From Owenia fusiformis (Eukaryota > Annelida > Polychaeta > Sabellida > Oweniidae): a stretch of 64,000 nucleotides of DNA. Position numbers and translations under genes: made by a program. Positions within the stretch are counted from its first letter, which is position 1. Every line of letters begins with the position of its first letter. The notes beneath the pieces are model-generated. The model was not told where the DNA came from. It ran no database searches and saw nothing but the letters and a program-made list of their open reading frames with translations. Below are positions 25,282 to 35,994 of the stretch, piece after piece. The stretch is from contig CAIIXF020000011.1 in the NCBI GenBank assembly GCA_903813345.2, positions 19,515,754 through 19,579,753 on the forward strand, given 5' to 3'.

Positions 25282-25410
25282 ATTCAAGTGTGACTAGGCA
25301 CAAAATGTGATATATTCAAATGTGACTAGAACAAAATGTGAAATATTCAAATGTGACTAGCACAAAATGCGAAATATTCAAATGTGACTAGGCACAAAAT
25401 GTGAATTACT
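25282..25410 (+). repeat. About 31-bp tandem repeat, four copies
   Basis: Units read ATTCAAATGTGACTAGCAC then AAAATGTGAAAT, starting near 25282, 25314, 25344 and 25376. The array sits 140 bp before the next exon. Confidence 0.75.
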
Positions 25411-25546
25411 CGTATTTTGCGACTTCTTTCAAAACTGGTGAATTCAAAATTGGCGAAAAGGTTCATTTTTTGCAATGGTTAATAAAAGAAAATTCATCTT
25501 CATAGGTAACATTTTAGTAATTTTCTGGATTGTATTACATTTGAAG

Positions 25547-25690
25547 CTGGTAGTCAGAATCCACATTCTCGTTCCCGGAGCCTTGATGTGAGAAGTAGGC
25601 GATCACAGAAACTGGAACGACCTCGGGATAAAGCATATAGTGATAAGGCATTCTCTGACAAATCCCTAAGTCCTAACAAACATAAAAAAG
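25547..25690 (+). CDS. MAP7-like protein exon 5
   Basis: This 144-nt exon runs between TACATTTGAAG and AAAAAAG|GTACAC, phase 1 to phase 1. It reads SQNPHSRSRSLDVRSRR, then SQKLERPRDKAYSDKAF and SDKSLSPNKHKKG. It is strongly basic and Ser-rich, which suits electrostatic microtubule binding. The length is a multiple of three. Confidence 0.7.
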
Positions 25691-27388
25691 GTACACTAGA
25701 ATATGGGGCATGGTTTGTTAGCATCAACCTTAGGTGTAATCTAAGTTTGAGCATGGCCTGCATGGACTTTTGAAAAGGAATTACTTTAATTGCTTTAGTC
25801 TATCTTACACACTTGGTGCATGATTCTTTATTAATATTTAGTTTTAAATTGCTGATTTACTTAAAAGTTGCAGGGATTTTTATTCAGTTCTAATTAAAGA
25901 GTTAATACTGAGTTAATTAGAGGCAAAGCATTTTAGGTTTGAGATCCTCAAAGAAGACCCTTGTGTTCTTAACACTATGTGGAGACAGTATGCATCCTTA
26001 TCCATAATATAGATACATTAGGTCTCATTATTATGCATTATGTTGAAATATATTATGTGAATACTCCATTTTGAATCATGGAAAAGGTAAACATGTATTA
26101 TATGTTATTTAGGTATATTGGAACTGTAAATAAGGCTGATAATGAGAGAAGTTTCTTACTTATACATGAATATATAAACTGATCAGCTATATTGACTAAA
26201 CAGAATGACATGCCTTTACAAAACTACATGGACTTTATCTATTAGATCATTCAATTTTACAGCATCTTGAGTTTAGTAAAAACATCATAAGTGATTTAAG
26301 CAAATAACTATTCTTTGTAAACATGTTTTCTCAATGATCTATTTACTTTTGTGTTAAAAGAGCACAAAATGTGAATGCCTGTTAATCTGAACACTTAGCT
26401 GGTCCAATTAATGTTCATATTAGATAGGTTTTACTGTATAATGATTTATGGGAAAAATGCACCATGTAGTTATGTAGAAGTATTGTCATTAGGCAATAAT
26501 GCCTGTTCACATTTGATCTACGGCAACTGTATGGCAACTGTACCTTCCCAAAATTGAGAGAAGTATGTAGCATCAAATATAGGGATAAGCAGTATGATGT
26601 AGATTTTCTATATATCGATTTTGTGAAGCTACAGTTTCCATATAGCAAATATGACTGAGGCTTAAGTCACATAACTTGCTAAAAATTTATATTCGGAATG
26701 GGAATTATTATCAATGAATGAAACTAACAGGCTTAATGCTGACACTGAATGTGTAGAAACGGCCTTCTATGGAAAAATACTAAAAATAACAATGCCCTCA
26801 ATTTGACTTTGAGCATAATCCTCATGCTCAAGAGATGTATTAATCATTTTGAGTTTCTAAAAGATAGCATGCCTGATAGAGGTGTAGCATATTAATGATG
26901 ACAATCATATTAATCATAAAAAATATTAGCATGAGCCCATAGCATTTGCTTAATACACTTATATTGCCTGTGATTTACATGTTATACTAATAAATGGCTG
27001 ATATATAATAGATTGGTCTCGCAATATTTTGCGATTGTGTAATTTGCCCATATAATTGTGGTGATACATATTTATAATACCCAATATGAAATATCCCCTG
27101 TTTTGTGCGCTGTTCTGTAGATTTTATCGTTGTTGTAGTATTTTGTAGAAAAGTGACTATTTTATTCTTTTTCTATCTTATTTAGAAGTATTTTACCTAT
27201 ATTGTAGCATAAATAACATAAGATCTTATTTATTAACATGTAGACTAATGAATATTAGAAATTGTGAAGATATTAAAAAAGAGTGTTACAATTTACTAAC
27301 CAAGCAGTTTTCGTGAATGTATCATCCTACTGCTTGCTTGAGATATGGCAGCCACATGTAGTATATTTTCCATTCTGTTGTTTTTTAG

Positions 27389-27900
27389 TGGAGTCCAAAG
27401 GTACACCTGAACGTCGTGCCCAGAGTGCGGATCCTCTGGCCCGCAGGTCCATCACCCCTTTGAACCCTTCTATACAGAGGTCCATAGATCGACTCTCTGC
27501 TCCCAAGACACAGCCTTCGGTCAGGGCTGCTTCAGCGTCGTCACCAACAAAGGATCATACCACCCCCACAAGGGCTGCTCCCTCTCCACCCCCTAAAAGG
27601 ACCCCACCACCTCCAAGGGCAGCCCCGTCCCCTCCTCCTAAATCAGCCTCATCAATGCCTAAGTCAGCATCTTCTACCCCCAAAAATGGCCCCTCTACCC
27701 CCAAAAATGGCCCCTCTACCCCTAAGGCCACTGCATCGCCAAGAAGAGAGAAACCTTCTCCAGCCAGAGAAATGTCTAAATCAGCGCAACAGAAAGTGCC
27801 ACCTAGCTCCGAGATGACCAAGTCAATGGATAGACTATCAGCTCCCAAAGCTCGTACAACACCGGTGAAAGAAAATAAAACAAAAGAGGAAAAACCAAAG
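27389..27900 (+). CDS. MAP7-like protein exon 6, proline-rich
   Basis: This 512-nt exon follows TTGTTTTTTAG and ends at CCAAAG|GTAGTT. It enters in phase 1 and leaves in phase 0. It reads VESKGTPERRAQSADPLARR, SIDRLSAPKTQPS and a Pro/Ser/Lys-rich stretch with PPPKRTPPPPRAAPSPPP and tandem NGPSTPK units. It ends with KENKTKEEKPK. A SMDRLSAPK motif echoes SIDRLSAPK. GC content is far above the intron average. Continued reading past the donor soon meets a stop. It encodes the linker ahead of the MAP7 domain. Confidence 0.85.
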
Positions 27901-28100
27901 GTAGTTTCGAAGTTCAAGGAATTATGTTGTGTGACATCTGTTTTGTATATCTTATATATAGTTTAATGCACATCGGCAAGAAGATATTACCAACTGTGTA
28001 ATTCTTCCATGTAAATAAATGAAGGAATTGCCCATTTCTGCCGGCTGTGTGTTAGACTGTATCTAAATGTTCATTGGTAGATTAAGGTCGCAATTCTGTT

Positions 28101-28182
28101 TTAAGGTAGGCTGAGTTGAAAAATATTCTGGTTACCATCAGGAAGAAACAGGCTCAAAGTAATCTCACTCTGCCTACCTTAA
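28101..28182. mobile_element. 82-bp MITE with TTAA ends, copy 1
   Basis: TTAAGGTAGGCTGAGTTG at the left pairs with TCACTCTGCCTACCTTAA at the right. A second copy with the same ends is at 43853-43926. TTAA targets fit piggyBac or Kolobok families; too little sequence remains to decide. Confidence 0.6.
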
Positions 28183-28509
28183 GAGCAACATATCATTTGC
28201 AAAGTCTTGCTTGGCTTCACACTTCCATTTCAAAGAAGAAATGCCTAACGATCATTCCTTGGCGTTATCTCAGCCCTGTTTTTGATTGGCTGAGAGTGAT
28301 GCTCCTGTCCATCACGTTATGAGATAGAAAATTAAGAAAATCATTCACATTTTCACTCAGTTGGGGCATATCTTCTTCTTTTCCTTTGTATGTGTTTTCT
28401 AAACTTTGATAAAAACTGTAAATTAAGTTCTAAATACTGAACTTTATATTGAATTTATTATACAGTACATGTATTGTACAACTGGTATTGTTAGTACCTC
28501 AGTTGAAAT

Positions 28510-29028
28510 ACTCGATTTTGATTGGTCAACGAGCGGTGAATAATTTTAACTGTACACCGCGCAATGCATTGCCGGTGAATAATATTCCCAGCATTCAACT
28601 AAAATGACGTCATTATCAGACGATAAAATGGCCGCCGCTAGCACTAGCCGTTTCAAAAATGTTGGAGATGAGGATATTATTAGTCTCTTAGAGAGTAAAG
28701 ACAGTCAAAATACGAAGAAATATCTAAAACTTTGTACAAAGCTTTTAGTGGACTTCGCCCAGGAGAGTAATTTGACTCCATTGAGTGAACTTACTGCCGA
28801 TATACTGAAATACAACATGAACGTCTCGAGGGTCTGGATCCAACTTCAAGTCAACTTCAAGGGTCAGAAAAATCTAAGATATTCTTCGGACTAACAAAAC
28901 AATTATAGACCTCTCCATTCGGTTTACTGTCAAAATTATATCCCTCGACTGTAAACCTCGACCTACGGTCTCGGATACAGTCTCAGGATATAATTTTGAC
29001 AGTAAACCTCTGGAGAGGTCAATAATTG
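28510..29028 (+). mobile_element. Crypton-like remnant with terminal palindrome
   Basis: The segment begins GATTTTGATTGGTCAACGAG with paired GGTGAATAAT phrases, contains the ORF at 28604-28894, and ends in a palindrome (28900-29028) whose arms contain GGTTTACTGTCAAAATTATA and its complement around a CTCGACCTACGGTCTCGG loop. Near-direct repeats of CTGGTATTGTTGT type flank it (about 28480 and 29082). It lies in the intron between exons 6 and 7. Confidence 0.5.
28604..28894 (+). pseudogene. N-terminal fragment of a ZMYM/QRICH1/Crypton-type protein
   Basis: A 96-codon frame starts MTSLSDDKMAAASTSRFKNV and continues DEDIISLLESKDSQNTKKYL. The F-x-x-(V)-x-D-x-D-I-x-x-L-L-x-x-K-D-S-x-N-T-K-K pattern is what I associate with the short N-terminal domain of ZMYM/QRICH1/KIAA1958-like proteins, which share a Crypton tyrosine-recombinase ancestry. 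The recombinase domain is absent and the frame closes after one domain, so it is either a truncated element or an isolated domain. It lies inside a MAP7 intron on the same strand. Confidence 0.5.
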
Positions 29029-29509
29029 TATATAATACTGTACAATGTTCTGTGTATTGTATTTATATTGTACAATGTACTGGTATTGTTGTCACAATTT
29101 GTTGGACACAATTACCCTGTAACTTTGGTATATCCCAAATGTAAAATTGTTTTAAAATGAGTGGCATCGCTACTAGCCATGAAGTCTCTGACCTATGACA
29201 ATAGAGGATCAACTACAAGATTTTGTCATATCCATTTCCAAATTTTTTTCTTTTTCGATTGTGAGATCTCTTTTTGACAAGGGTAAGCTCCTCAAATAGG
29301 CCAAAAAGATAAAGATATTTCACCATCAGAATCCTGAACTACCTGTATGTATTGTAGCTTAGCTTTATGTTGTATTCACAGTCAAATGCACATCTCCAGG
29401 AAACACAGCAGGTCTAAAGAATCCACCATACACTAACATGGTCTGATATTTAGATTGCCATGTTTTTGGGGCTGTGCAGAAGTCTGTTCACGTATTGTGT
29501 GCATTTCAG

Positions 29510-29584
29510 GGTCCAATGAAAGCCACCCAGCCTTTACCCAAACCAGCACCTAAAAATAACAATGTCAAGCCTATCAAGAAAAAG
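29510..29584 (+). CDS. MAP7-like protein exon 7
   Basis: This 75-nt exon runs between TGCATTTCAG and AAAAAG|GTTGGT, phase 0 to phase 0. It reads GPMKATQPLPKPAPK, then NNVKPIKKK. The acceptor is good; the donor GTTGGT is weak but in phase. It is a basic linker, possibly alternatively spliced. Confidence 0.65.
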
Positions 29585-31524
29585 GTTGGTCCCATTGATT
29601 TTCAGATATGTAGTTGAAAGAAGGCTTTCTAAAAGGATTCTTTTAAGAGATCTGTTGATATGTTACTGTTTTTTCATAATTATATGAGTTTCTGTGCCTG
29701 ATAGATGTATTATTCCACCTCAATGTGATCTTAAATCTTTTCCCACATGTCATGTTAACAATAATAGTGTTTTCACCTCCATTTGACAATTTAATAACAT
29801 GTTGATATTTATGTAAATGTTTTACCAACTGATTGACCTCAGAGCATTCACAAATTCAACTGCTGTCAGCTGAGGATTTGACCACTTTCTTAGATATGAA
29901 TAGTAGCAGGTACTATTCTTGTTTGAATGAGATGGTTATTATAAAATAACGGTCAAATCACCAACTGACTGCCGGTGGTTGAATTCGCAAATTCTAGCGA
30001 GTCTAAAACAGGATCACATTTTTTGATGCCTTAATGTCATTATATGGCATTATTTTTTCTAGCTCTCTGTGACTCTGTCTCTCTATCCATTGATTTCGCT
30101 TGCTTTCATTTCTATGCGTGGAGATGTATTTTTTTTTCAGAAAAATTATTACAAAGATTGTTTCAGTTTATAACAGCTTAAGTATAACTGGAATGTTAAG
30201 AAGCAAAGTACACAAACTCAGCTTCTTTCACTCATTCATATAAGAATCAGTATAGACTATCTACATTTGTTTTTTTAACCACAATAATTGAAAACAAATT
30301 ATGGGCTCAAAAACCCGCGATTCAATTGAGATATGTTTATACATGTATGAAAAATTGGTTTTGAATTTTTGCGGAAACATTCCACTTCAGAATAATAGTA
30401 AACTGAATTAGTTTGTTTTCTTCCAACATGGTTATATTAGCATTGTAGGCATTATCCCGATCACAATGGTATATAACAATCCTATATTTGAGAAAAAGCA
30501 CGGAGGAAAAGTCAATCCTTATAGACACAGATCCTTTTAGCAAAATTCAGGAAATTTGATTTTGAGATTTCTTGAAATTTCTTTGGGGTAGGGGTACACC
30601 TTACAGATTGCATCACAGATTGAGTACACCCAACTGAGGTGAACATGGCCATATGGGGTATCATTGGAAAGCGATTTCTACTATCTTTCAAGTGATATCC
30701 ATGCCAAGGCGTTCAATTGCATCTTATGACGTCATATTGGTAGGAAGAAACAAAGGTTCATTCAAAACTGCCCCGAAAACAATTGAATGGCACTTGAGAA
30801 TGGAATTCGGGGTACTTGGTACAGTGGCCTCGCCCCCAAAACACCAAAATTGCTTCAAAATGTCACGATTTTGGTAGCATTGTTCAGCTAAGATACAGCC
30901 CTTTAATATGATATGCGCTATTAGGCTTCTCAATGAACTAAAAAACCTCAAAAGGGATAAAACCTTCAAAATGCCCCAAAAAAGCGCCTTCTAATAGGTT
31001 GAAGATCACAGTAGAGTTTCCCATAGGTGGCCATTATAACATTTTACCCTGTATCTTATTAACGATTAGTATCCAAGCCTAGTGCAGCATACCACAGTGT
31101 TCAAGAGAGACTCGCCTAGCCTGCTATAACAATCTTACCATGGGTTGTCCACCGAATTTTTGAAATAAATAAACTTGAAGACACTAACCCCCTCTATCGT
31201 CAGATTTCTCAGAGAATTCTGGTAAAATCACCAAGGTCAAAATCACTCCGCCGCCAGCTTAAAATGAGATTTCCCACTGAACTCTGACATGTTTTCAGAT
31301 AAATTAGGACCTACCCTATAAATATTTAGTCCCAATTCACTTCCCAAATGCTAGATGGCGCTCCAATGGGGTAGGGAAGGAGAAAATGACTTTTTATTCA
31401 GAAAACCAAATCACTAACGGTAACCGCAAATGTCCTTACTCAGGACTATATCCATATGAGTCATATATGAATAATGTTCCATTTAATTGTTCATCAATTT
31501 TAATTTAAAAAATAAATATTTCAG
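29585..31524 (+). other. Intron of MAP7-like gene
   Basis: This 1.9-kb intron contains a palindromic element at 29846-29993 and, from about 30590 to 31400, a more GC-rich stretch with phrases such as TCATTGGAAAGCGATTTC and CTAGATGGCGCTCCAATGG that look like repeat-derived sequence. I could not delimit an element there. Confidence 0.45.
29846..29993. repeat. Imperfect palindrome (MITE-like)
   Basis: Left arm ATTCACAAATTCAACTGC ... GAGGATTTGACC pairs with right arm GGTCAAATCACC ... GGTTGAATTCGCAAAT. Arms are about 40 bp, and the spacer is AT-rich. Confidence 0.55.
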
Positions 31525-31853
31525 TCTCCGAAGGATTCACCTGCTAGCACACCAGATCGTGAAAAATCTCCCGCAGTTTCTAAAATTGAAGCCGCTCCAG
31601 CACAGAACAAAATTACTGACCAAAAAGAAAGCAAGTCAGTCCCACAACCAGTTGAGACATCTGCACCAGAAACTAAGACATCTGCAGAAAGTAAAAGTTC
31701 AAGTGAGAAGAAATCTAATGAAAAGGGTGAGAAAAGTGCTAATGATATATCACAGGAAGAGTATAAAGCTAAGATTGCAGAGAAAAGGAGGCAAGCTAGA
31801 GAGAAGGCTGAGAGGGAAGCGGAGCTGGAGAGACAGAGGATAGAGGAAGAAAA
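31525..31853 (+). CDS. MAP7-like protein exon 8, start of MAP7 domain
   Basis: This 329-nt exon follows AATATTTCAG, entering in phase 0 and leaving in phase 2 at GTATGT. The first part is a Ser/Lys/Glu-rich linker (SPKDSPASTPDREKSPA). The last third, EEYKAKIAEKRRQAREKAER then EAELERQRIEEE, is the start of the MAP7 domain (Pfam MAP7), where vertebrate proteins have a similar AEKRRQARE segment. This is the strongest family signature in the gene. The MAP7 domain is the helical segment known to bind the kinesin-1 stalk. Confidence 0.93.
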
Positions 31854-32075
31854 GTATGTAATATTCCTTATAGTTTGTAGTATTTGCACCCACTTGAAAA
31901 AGTTAGGAATTGTTAATAATAATGATATTTAAGGAATTGTAAAATGAGAATTGTAAAATTTCCATCCACTTGAGGAAAGATTCCCTGGAAAAAGCAATAA
32001 AACCTTATTTTACTTTTTTACATTTTGCATGTTATAAATGCCTTGTATCATCTTCCTATCATCTTACTTATTTAG

Positions 32076-32256
32076 GCGCAAAGAAGAGGAGAGAATACGT
32101 CTTGAAGAAGAGGAGCAAGCAAGATTTGAGGAGGAACAAGCCAGACTTGCAGCAATATCTAGGGCAGCTGAGGAGGAGCGACTCAGACAGGCCATTGAGG
32201 CAGAAGAGAGGCGTAAGAAGGAAGAAGAGGAAAGACAGGAGAGGGAGAAAAAAGAG
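32076..32256 (+). CDS. MAP7-like protein exon 9, MAP7 domain
   Basis: This 181-nt exon runs between ACTTATTTAG and GAG|GTAACG, phase 2 to phase 0. It reads RKEEERIRLEEEEQARFEEE, then QARLAAISRAAEEERLRQAI and EAEERRKKEEEERQEREKKE. It forms a long, highly charged single helix or coiled coil without proline, in the middle of the MAP7 domain. Confidence 0.93.
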
Positions 32257-32332
32257 GTAACGCAAAATAGTCTATATATGTGATCTCTTGTATTGAAGCA
32301 GGAGGTGTATATCATTGGAAATTCTCAACATT

Positions 32333-32458
32333 GGTTAATGAAAACACAGAATGAAATCCTGTACTAAGGGCTGATGTGAAAAAGGCAGTACACCCCAGTG
32401 GGGATCGAACCCAGGACCCCTCATTTTCAGGGCAAGTGCTCTACCACTGTGCACCAAT
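32333..32458 (-). mobile_element. tRNA-derived SINE, copy 1
   Basis: On the minus strand this begins with a tRNA-like head: GTGGTAGAGCACTTGCC resembles box A, and GGGTTCGATCCCCAC is a good box B. A tail follows, with TTTTTCACATCAGCCCTTAG, then ATTTCATTCTGTG and TTTTCATTAACC. The same tail, attached to a truncated head, occurs at 43500-43577 on the plus strand, showing that it is a mobile SINE and not a lone tRNA gene. It lies inside a MAP7 intron in antisense orientation. Confidence 0.75.
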
Positions 32459-32620
32459 CTTAAAACTCATTTGCCTCTGTCAGAAAGGCTGAATTATTAC
32501 TGTATAGGTTTGTACAATGAAAAGCTTGTTTATAACTATATTTCGAGAAAGAATGTAGAAGAAATGATTGCAGAAAGAGAACATGGATAAAAAGGTTAAA
32601 TTATCACTTCATGTTTGTAG

Positions 32621-32725
32621 AAAGAAGAAGCTGACAGAAAAGCCAAGGAAGATGCCGAGAAACAGGAGAAGGAAAAGTTAGAAAAGAAGAAGAGAGAAGA
32701 AGATGAACGTCTGGAGAGGAAGAAG
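32621..32725 (+). CDS. MAP7-like protein exon 10, MAP7 domain
   Basis: This 105-nt exon runs between GTTTGTAG and AAG|GTAAAC, phase 0 to phase 0. It reads KEEADRKAKEDAEKQEKEKL, then EKKKREEDERLERKK. It continues the charged helix of the MAP7 domain. Confidence 0.92.
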
Positions 32726-33189
32726 GTAAACTTTTCTTATACTCCAAAAATTGTTTCTAGATATTGTTATACAAATTGTATATCTTTCTGGGGAGTATGT
32801 GTGCACCCATAGTTTTCCCTCAAGCAAGAGGATGAATAGGGCAATCACTTTTAGTTTTCATATTGAGGCAGTAAACATTACAAGAACATATCACAGGTGT
32901 CATTTGACTGTGTTCAAATAATCACAGAATGAGAAATCTGACAATTTCTGAGAACCTGATTTTGCCAGAAAATCAATGTTTTACAAACAATAATGAGTAT
33001 TAAGATGAATAGGATGTCATTATAATTCCTATGATTAGAATTTACAGTATCAGCCAACATCAACTAAAAATTAGTACAACAAATAGAATGAAAATTTCTT
33101 GCGTTCGAAAAACAATAAAGAATACATATGTATGAATAATTCTGAAATTGTGGAAAAAATATTTGAAAAATCATTGTTGTTTTTTATAG

Positions 33190-33240
33190 AGACTTGAAAT
33201 GATCATGAAGCGTGTGAAAACAGACAACACTGATAATAAG
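33190..33240 (+). CDS. MAP7-like protein exon 11, end of MAP7 domain
   Basis: This 51-nt exon runs between TTTTTATAG and AAG|GTAAGT, phase 0 to phase 0. It reads RLEMIMKRVKTDNTDNK. The RLE-x-IMKR motif is the conserved end of the MAP7 domain. Both splice sites are strong. Confidence 0.92.
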
Positions 33241-34032
33241 GTAAGTAGCTCTTGACCAGCCATTATTTCTTATAGTATGAGTATGTATGTGGGTTTATTA
33301 TTCTCATTAGTATATGCTAATTGAGTTGAGATTTACATTAGACTTGTTTTTGTTTTTTTTTAGGTTAAATTAGCAAGTGTTTTTCTAAAGTGAACAGCAT
33401 CACATTTGAAATTGAGTCAGTACTTACATATGCAGGGATGAATCATATCTTAAAATTTGAGGAAGATTTTGCATTGGTATATAAGCTAATGAACATCACT
33501 TAACAAGTTCGATTGAATAACAACTTGATGCACAGTATCAAGTAAACATGTGACAGCACAGAGAACTGAAGTTCAAATTCTTTATCCGATTCATGTATTA
33601 CTGTCTTACTTTAGAATTTCATTCGCACTACACAATTTCCAAGTAAACTGCATTTGCTGAAATGCATTTAGAAAAAATTGAGGCGATATTTTTTTTTTTA
33701 GATTTTGTCAAAGGCTGACAAAAAAATTATGAGTTTAGATACACGTACATGCATTAATTTTGACACTTTCCTGAATATCTACTGCGCATCCCAAACAGAA
33801 ATCTATATATCTTTATATTTATAGTAACATGATAGGAGGCTAAAGGATTCAAATGTTTTGGTGTCCTACCATTTAATAAAAGTATGTTCATGATCTACAG
33901 TGATAAAATATTCAGTTTGATGTCTATAAATTGATTCTAGAGGGAGCAACCTACCAGAAATACTTATATATTTGTTGTGATTTGTAGCAATATGGATTTC
34001 AGATAAATTTAAGAGTTTTTGCTGTCTTTCAG

Positions 34033-35279
34033 TCTGATGGTAATTCCCGTCCAGGAAGTGTTTCACCCCCAGAATCTAAAACACCAGACGAGGCTGTAAT
34101 CGACACCACACCCGTCATCAAAACAACTGAGGCGCCCCCTGCTGTTGTAGCAGCCAAAGAGGCTTCACAGAATGAAGAAGCCCCGAAATTTAAGTCACCA
34201 TTACTTCAGAGCCTTCTTGGTAAAAAACGTAATCAAGATGGCGACATGAAAAGAAGCACGGATAATTTATTAGAAGAAATGAGAAAAAGTAGTAGTTCAG
34301 AGAATCTTTCCTCCACTGGTATGACTGATAGTATGACCAGAAGTGTTACAGAACGAATGACGCAGAGCGTGATTGAGACTGTGACACAAAATGTAATAAC
34401 AGAGGGTACAGAAAGCCTAACAGCAAAAAGCACGGAAACATCTGACAAAGAGAAGGAAAATGGCGATGATAAAGATGTTGATACAACAGAAACTGTTGAT
34501 ACAAATGACAACAGCTCACTAGATGAAGCTAGCGAAACCAAGGTTGTGGTAACAACTACAACGGAAAACTTAACAGAAAGCATTGAAACATCTGCCAAAG
34601 AGAAGGAAAATGGCGATGATAAAGATGTAGATACAACAGAAAGTATGGATACAAATGACAACAACTCACTAGATGGAGCTAGTGAGTCCCAGGTTGTGAC
34701 AACTACAACTGAAATTTCCAAAAGCGAAAGCCCAATAGCTGAATCCACTGAGAGTGAAGTCATCTCCACTGAAGTCATAACAACGACCCAGACAACAACT
34801 GTTGTAAACACTATCAATGACAATGCTAATGACAGCACTGATGGGGACACAAATAAAGGGGAAGTAGATAATAAAAATGCCGGAGTTCATGACAACACGG
34901 CTAACTTAGCTCATGAATATGTCAAAACTGTGATTCAAAATAGTCAAGATATGCTTAATGTAGATGAAGATGAATTAGGGGCGGGGGACATTCATAATGA
35001 CTCGCATAGCAATGGTAGTGATCAATCTGATCATATTGCCATGGAAACAGCAGTTGCTATGGAAACAAATGGTGATTCAAATACAAACACTACCACTAAT
35101 GTAACCAAGACAATAGTTGTACACAAGGAGGGTGAACCCTCTGAATTAATGGATTTAAATGGTGATTTTAATATAGAAGATGCTAAGACTACAACTACCG
35201 TTACTAAAACTATTAAGACAGTCAATGGATCCATGGAAGGAATCGATTTGGATAACATTGGACTAATAGACACTAAAAG
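34033..35279 (+). CDS. MAP7-like protein exon 12, long acidic Thr/Ser-rich exon
   Basis: This 1,247-nt exon opens after TGTCTTTCAG in phase 0 and ends at AAAAG|GTAAGG in phase 2. It begins SDGNSRPGSVSPPESKTPDE, then FKSPLLQSLLGKKRNQDGD, then a long acidic, Thr/Ser/Asn/Val-rich disordered region. A 50-residue unit starting ETSDKEKENGDDKDVDTTE is duplicated in tandem (about 34435-34584 and 34585-34734). Several VTTTTE and VTKTI phrases recur. Such a long exon after the MAP7 domain fits the variable C-terminal region of the family. Confidence 0.88.
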
Positions 35280-35738
35280 GTAAGGTGACAGAAATTGAAG
35301 TCCACAAGAAATAGTAGAATCTTTTTGAACCTGATTATGATGGATAATCTGAAATCCCTAAGAAAAAATACTGCTAGACTGTCATATAGCTCATCTGGCT
35401 CTGATCAAGTGTTAACCTTTTCTTTGGATAAAAGTCCCCAACTCTACTGTACTATTTTAGCTTTTGGTCCAATGTCCCCTTTGCTCTGATATTATATTAA
35501 GATCCCTATGATTAATGGAACATAGCCTGCCCTATTGGTATTGATAATAATATTGGTAAACTGTGACATCCCTAGTGGCCAACAAAGTTGGATTGATAAT
35601 TTGTTAAATGCCAATAGATGTTACATTATCTAGTATGAATTGATATTGTTTATATTATACTATATCATTATTTGTTTTATAGGTTTTTCCATGTGTTATC
35701 TTGAATTTAACCTATCATCTTCCTTTCATGTTTTTTAG

Positions 35739-35994
35739 TGGTGGATTAATCCACAGTCAAACCACTACAACAAAAACAACAACAGTGTTACAGTCTGGAG
35801 AGTTAACGACTGATCAGACATCATCGAACACATTTGATCAGCTGATTGATCTAAACCAGTTCCCAGCTCAGAGTGGAGAGGGTGATGGTCTCGATCTAAT
35901 CAACTCTAACAAATTAACTACAAATCCTCTTATAGCCTTTGAGGATAATGCAGTCACGAAACCTCAAGAAAATATCACAGGTATTTGGCTATAA
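35739..35994 (+). CDS. MAP7-like protein, last visible exon
   Basis: The exon opens after CATGTTTTTTAG in phase 2 and reads GGLIHSQTTTTKTTTVLQSG, DQLIDLNQFPAQSGEGDGLD and TTNPLIAFEDNAVTKPQEN. The frame then reads ITGIWL and a TAA stop at 35992-35994. A possible donor, ACAG|GTATTT at 35981, would instead lead to a further exon that I cannot find. With the stop used, the visible exons add up to 1,192 codons plus stop, in frame throughout. AATAAA occurs at 36104. Confidence 0.8.

Noticed and set aside
27555-27917. 120-codon antisense frame over the proline-rich exon
   Set aside because: It is a mirror of the GC-rich Pro/Ser codons of the sense exon and has no domain.
30590-31400. Possible repeat-derived block in a MAP7 intron
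   Set aside because: The composition differs from the flanks and some phrases look familiar from invertebrate repeats, but I could not find boundaries or a second copy in this window.
32385-32458. A functional tRNA gene (Phe-like anticodon loop) on the minus strand
   Set aside because: The head has A- and B-box-like sequence, but the acceptor stem is not convincing and the downstream tail is shared with a second, truncated copy at 43500. It is a tRNA-derived SINE.
33364-33393. Alternative terminal exon VKLASVFLK-stop after TTTTTTTTAG
   Set aside because: The acceptor is good and the frame fits the previous exon, but ten codons ending in a stop without conservation evidence are easily chance.
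34233-34850. 205-codon antisense frame over the long acidic exon
   Set aside because: The Val/Ser-rich antisense reading is the complement of Thr/Glu-rich coding repeats. The sense frame has matching splice sites.
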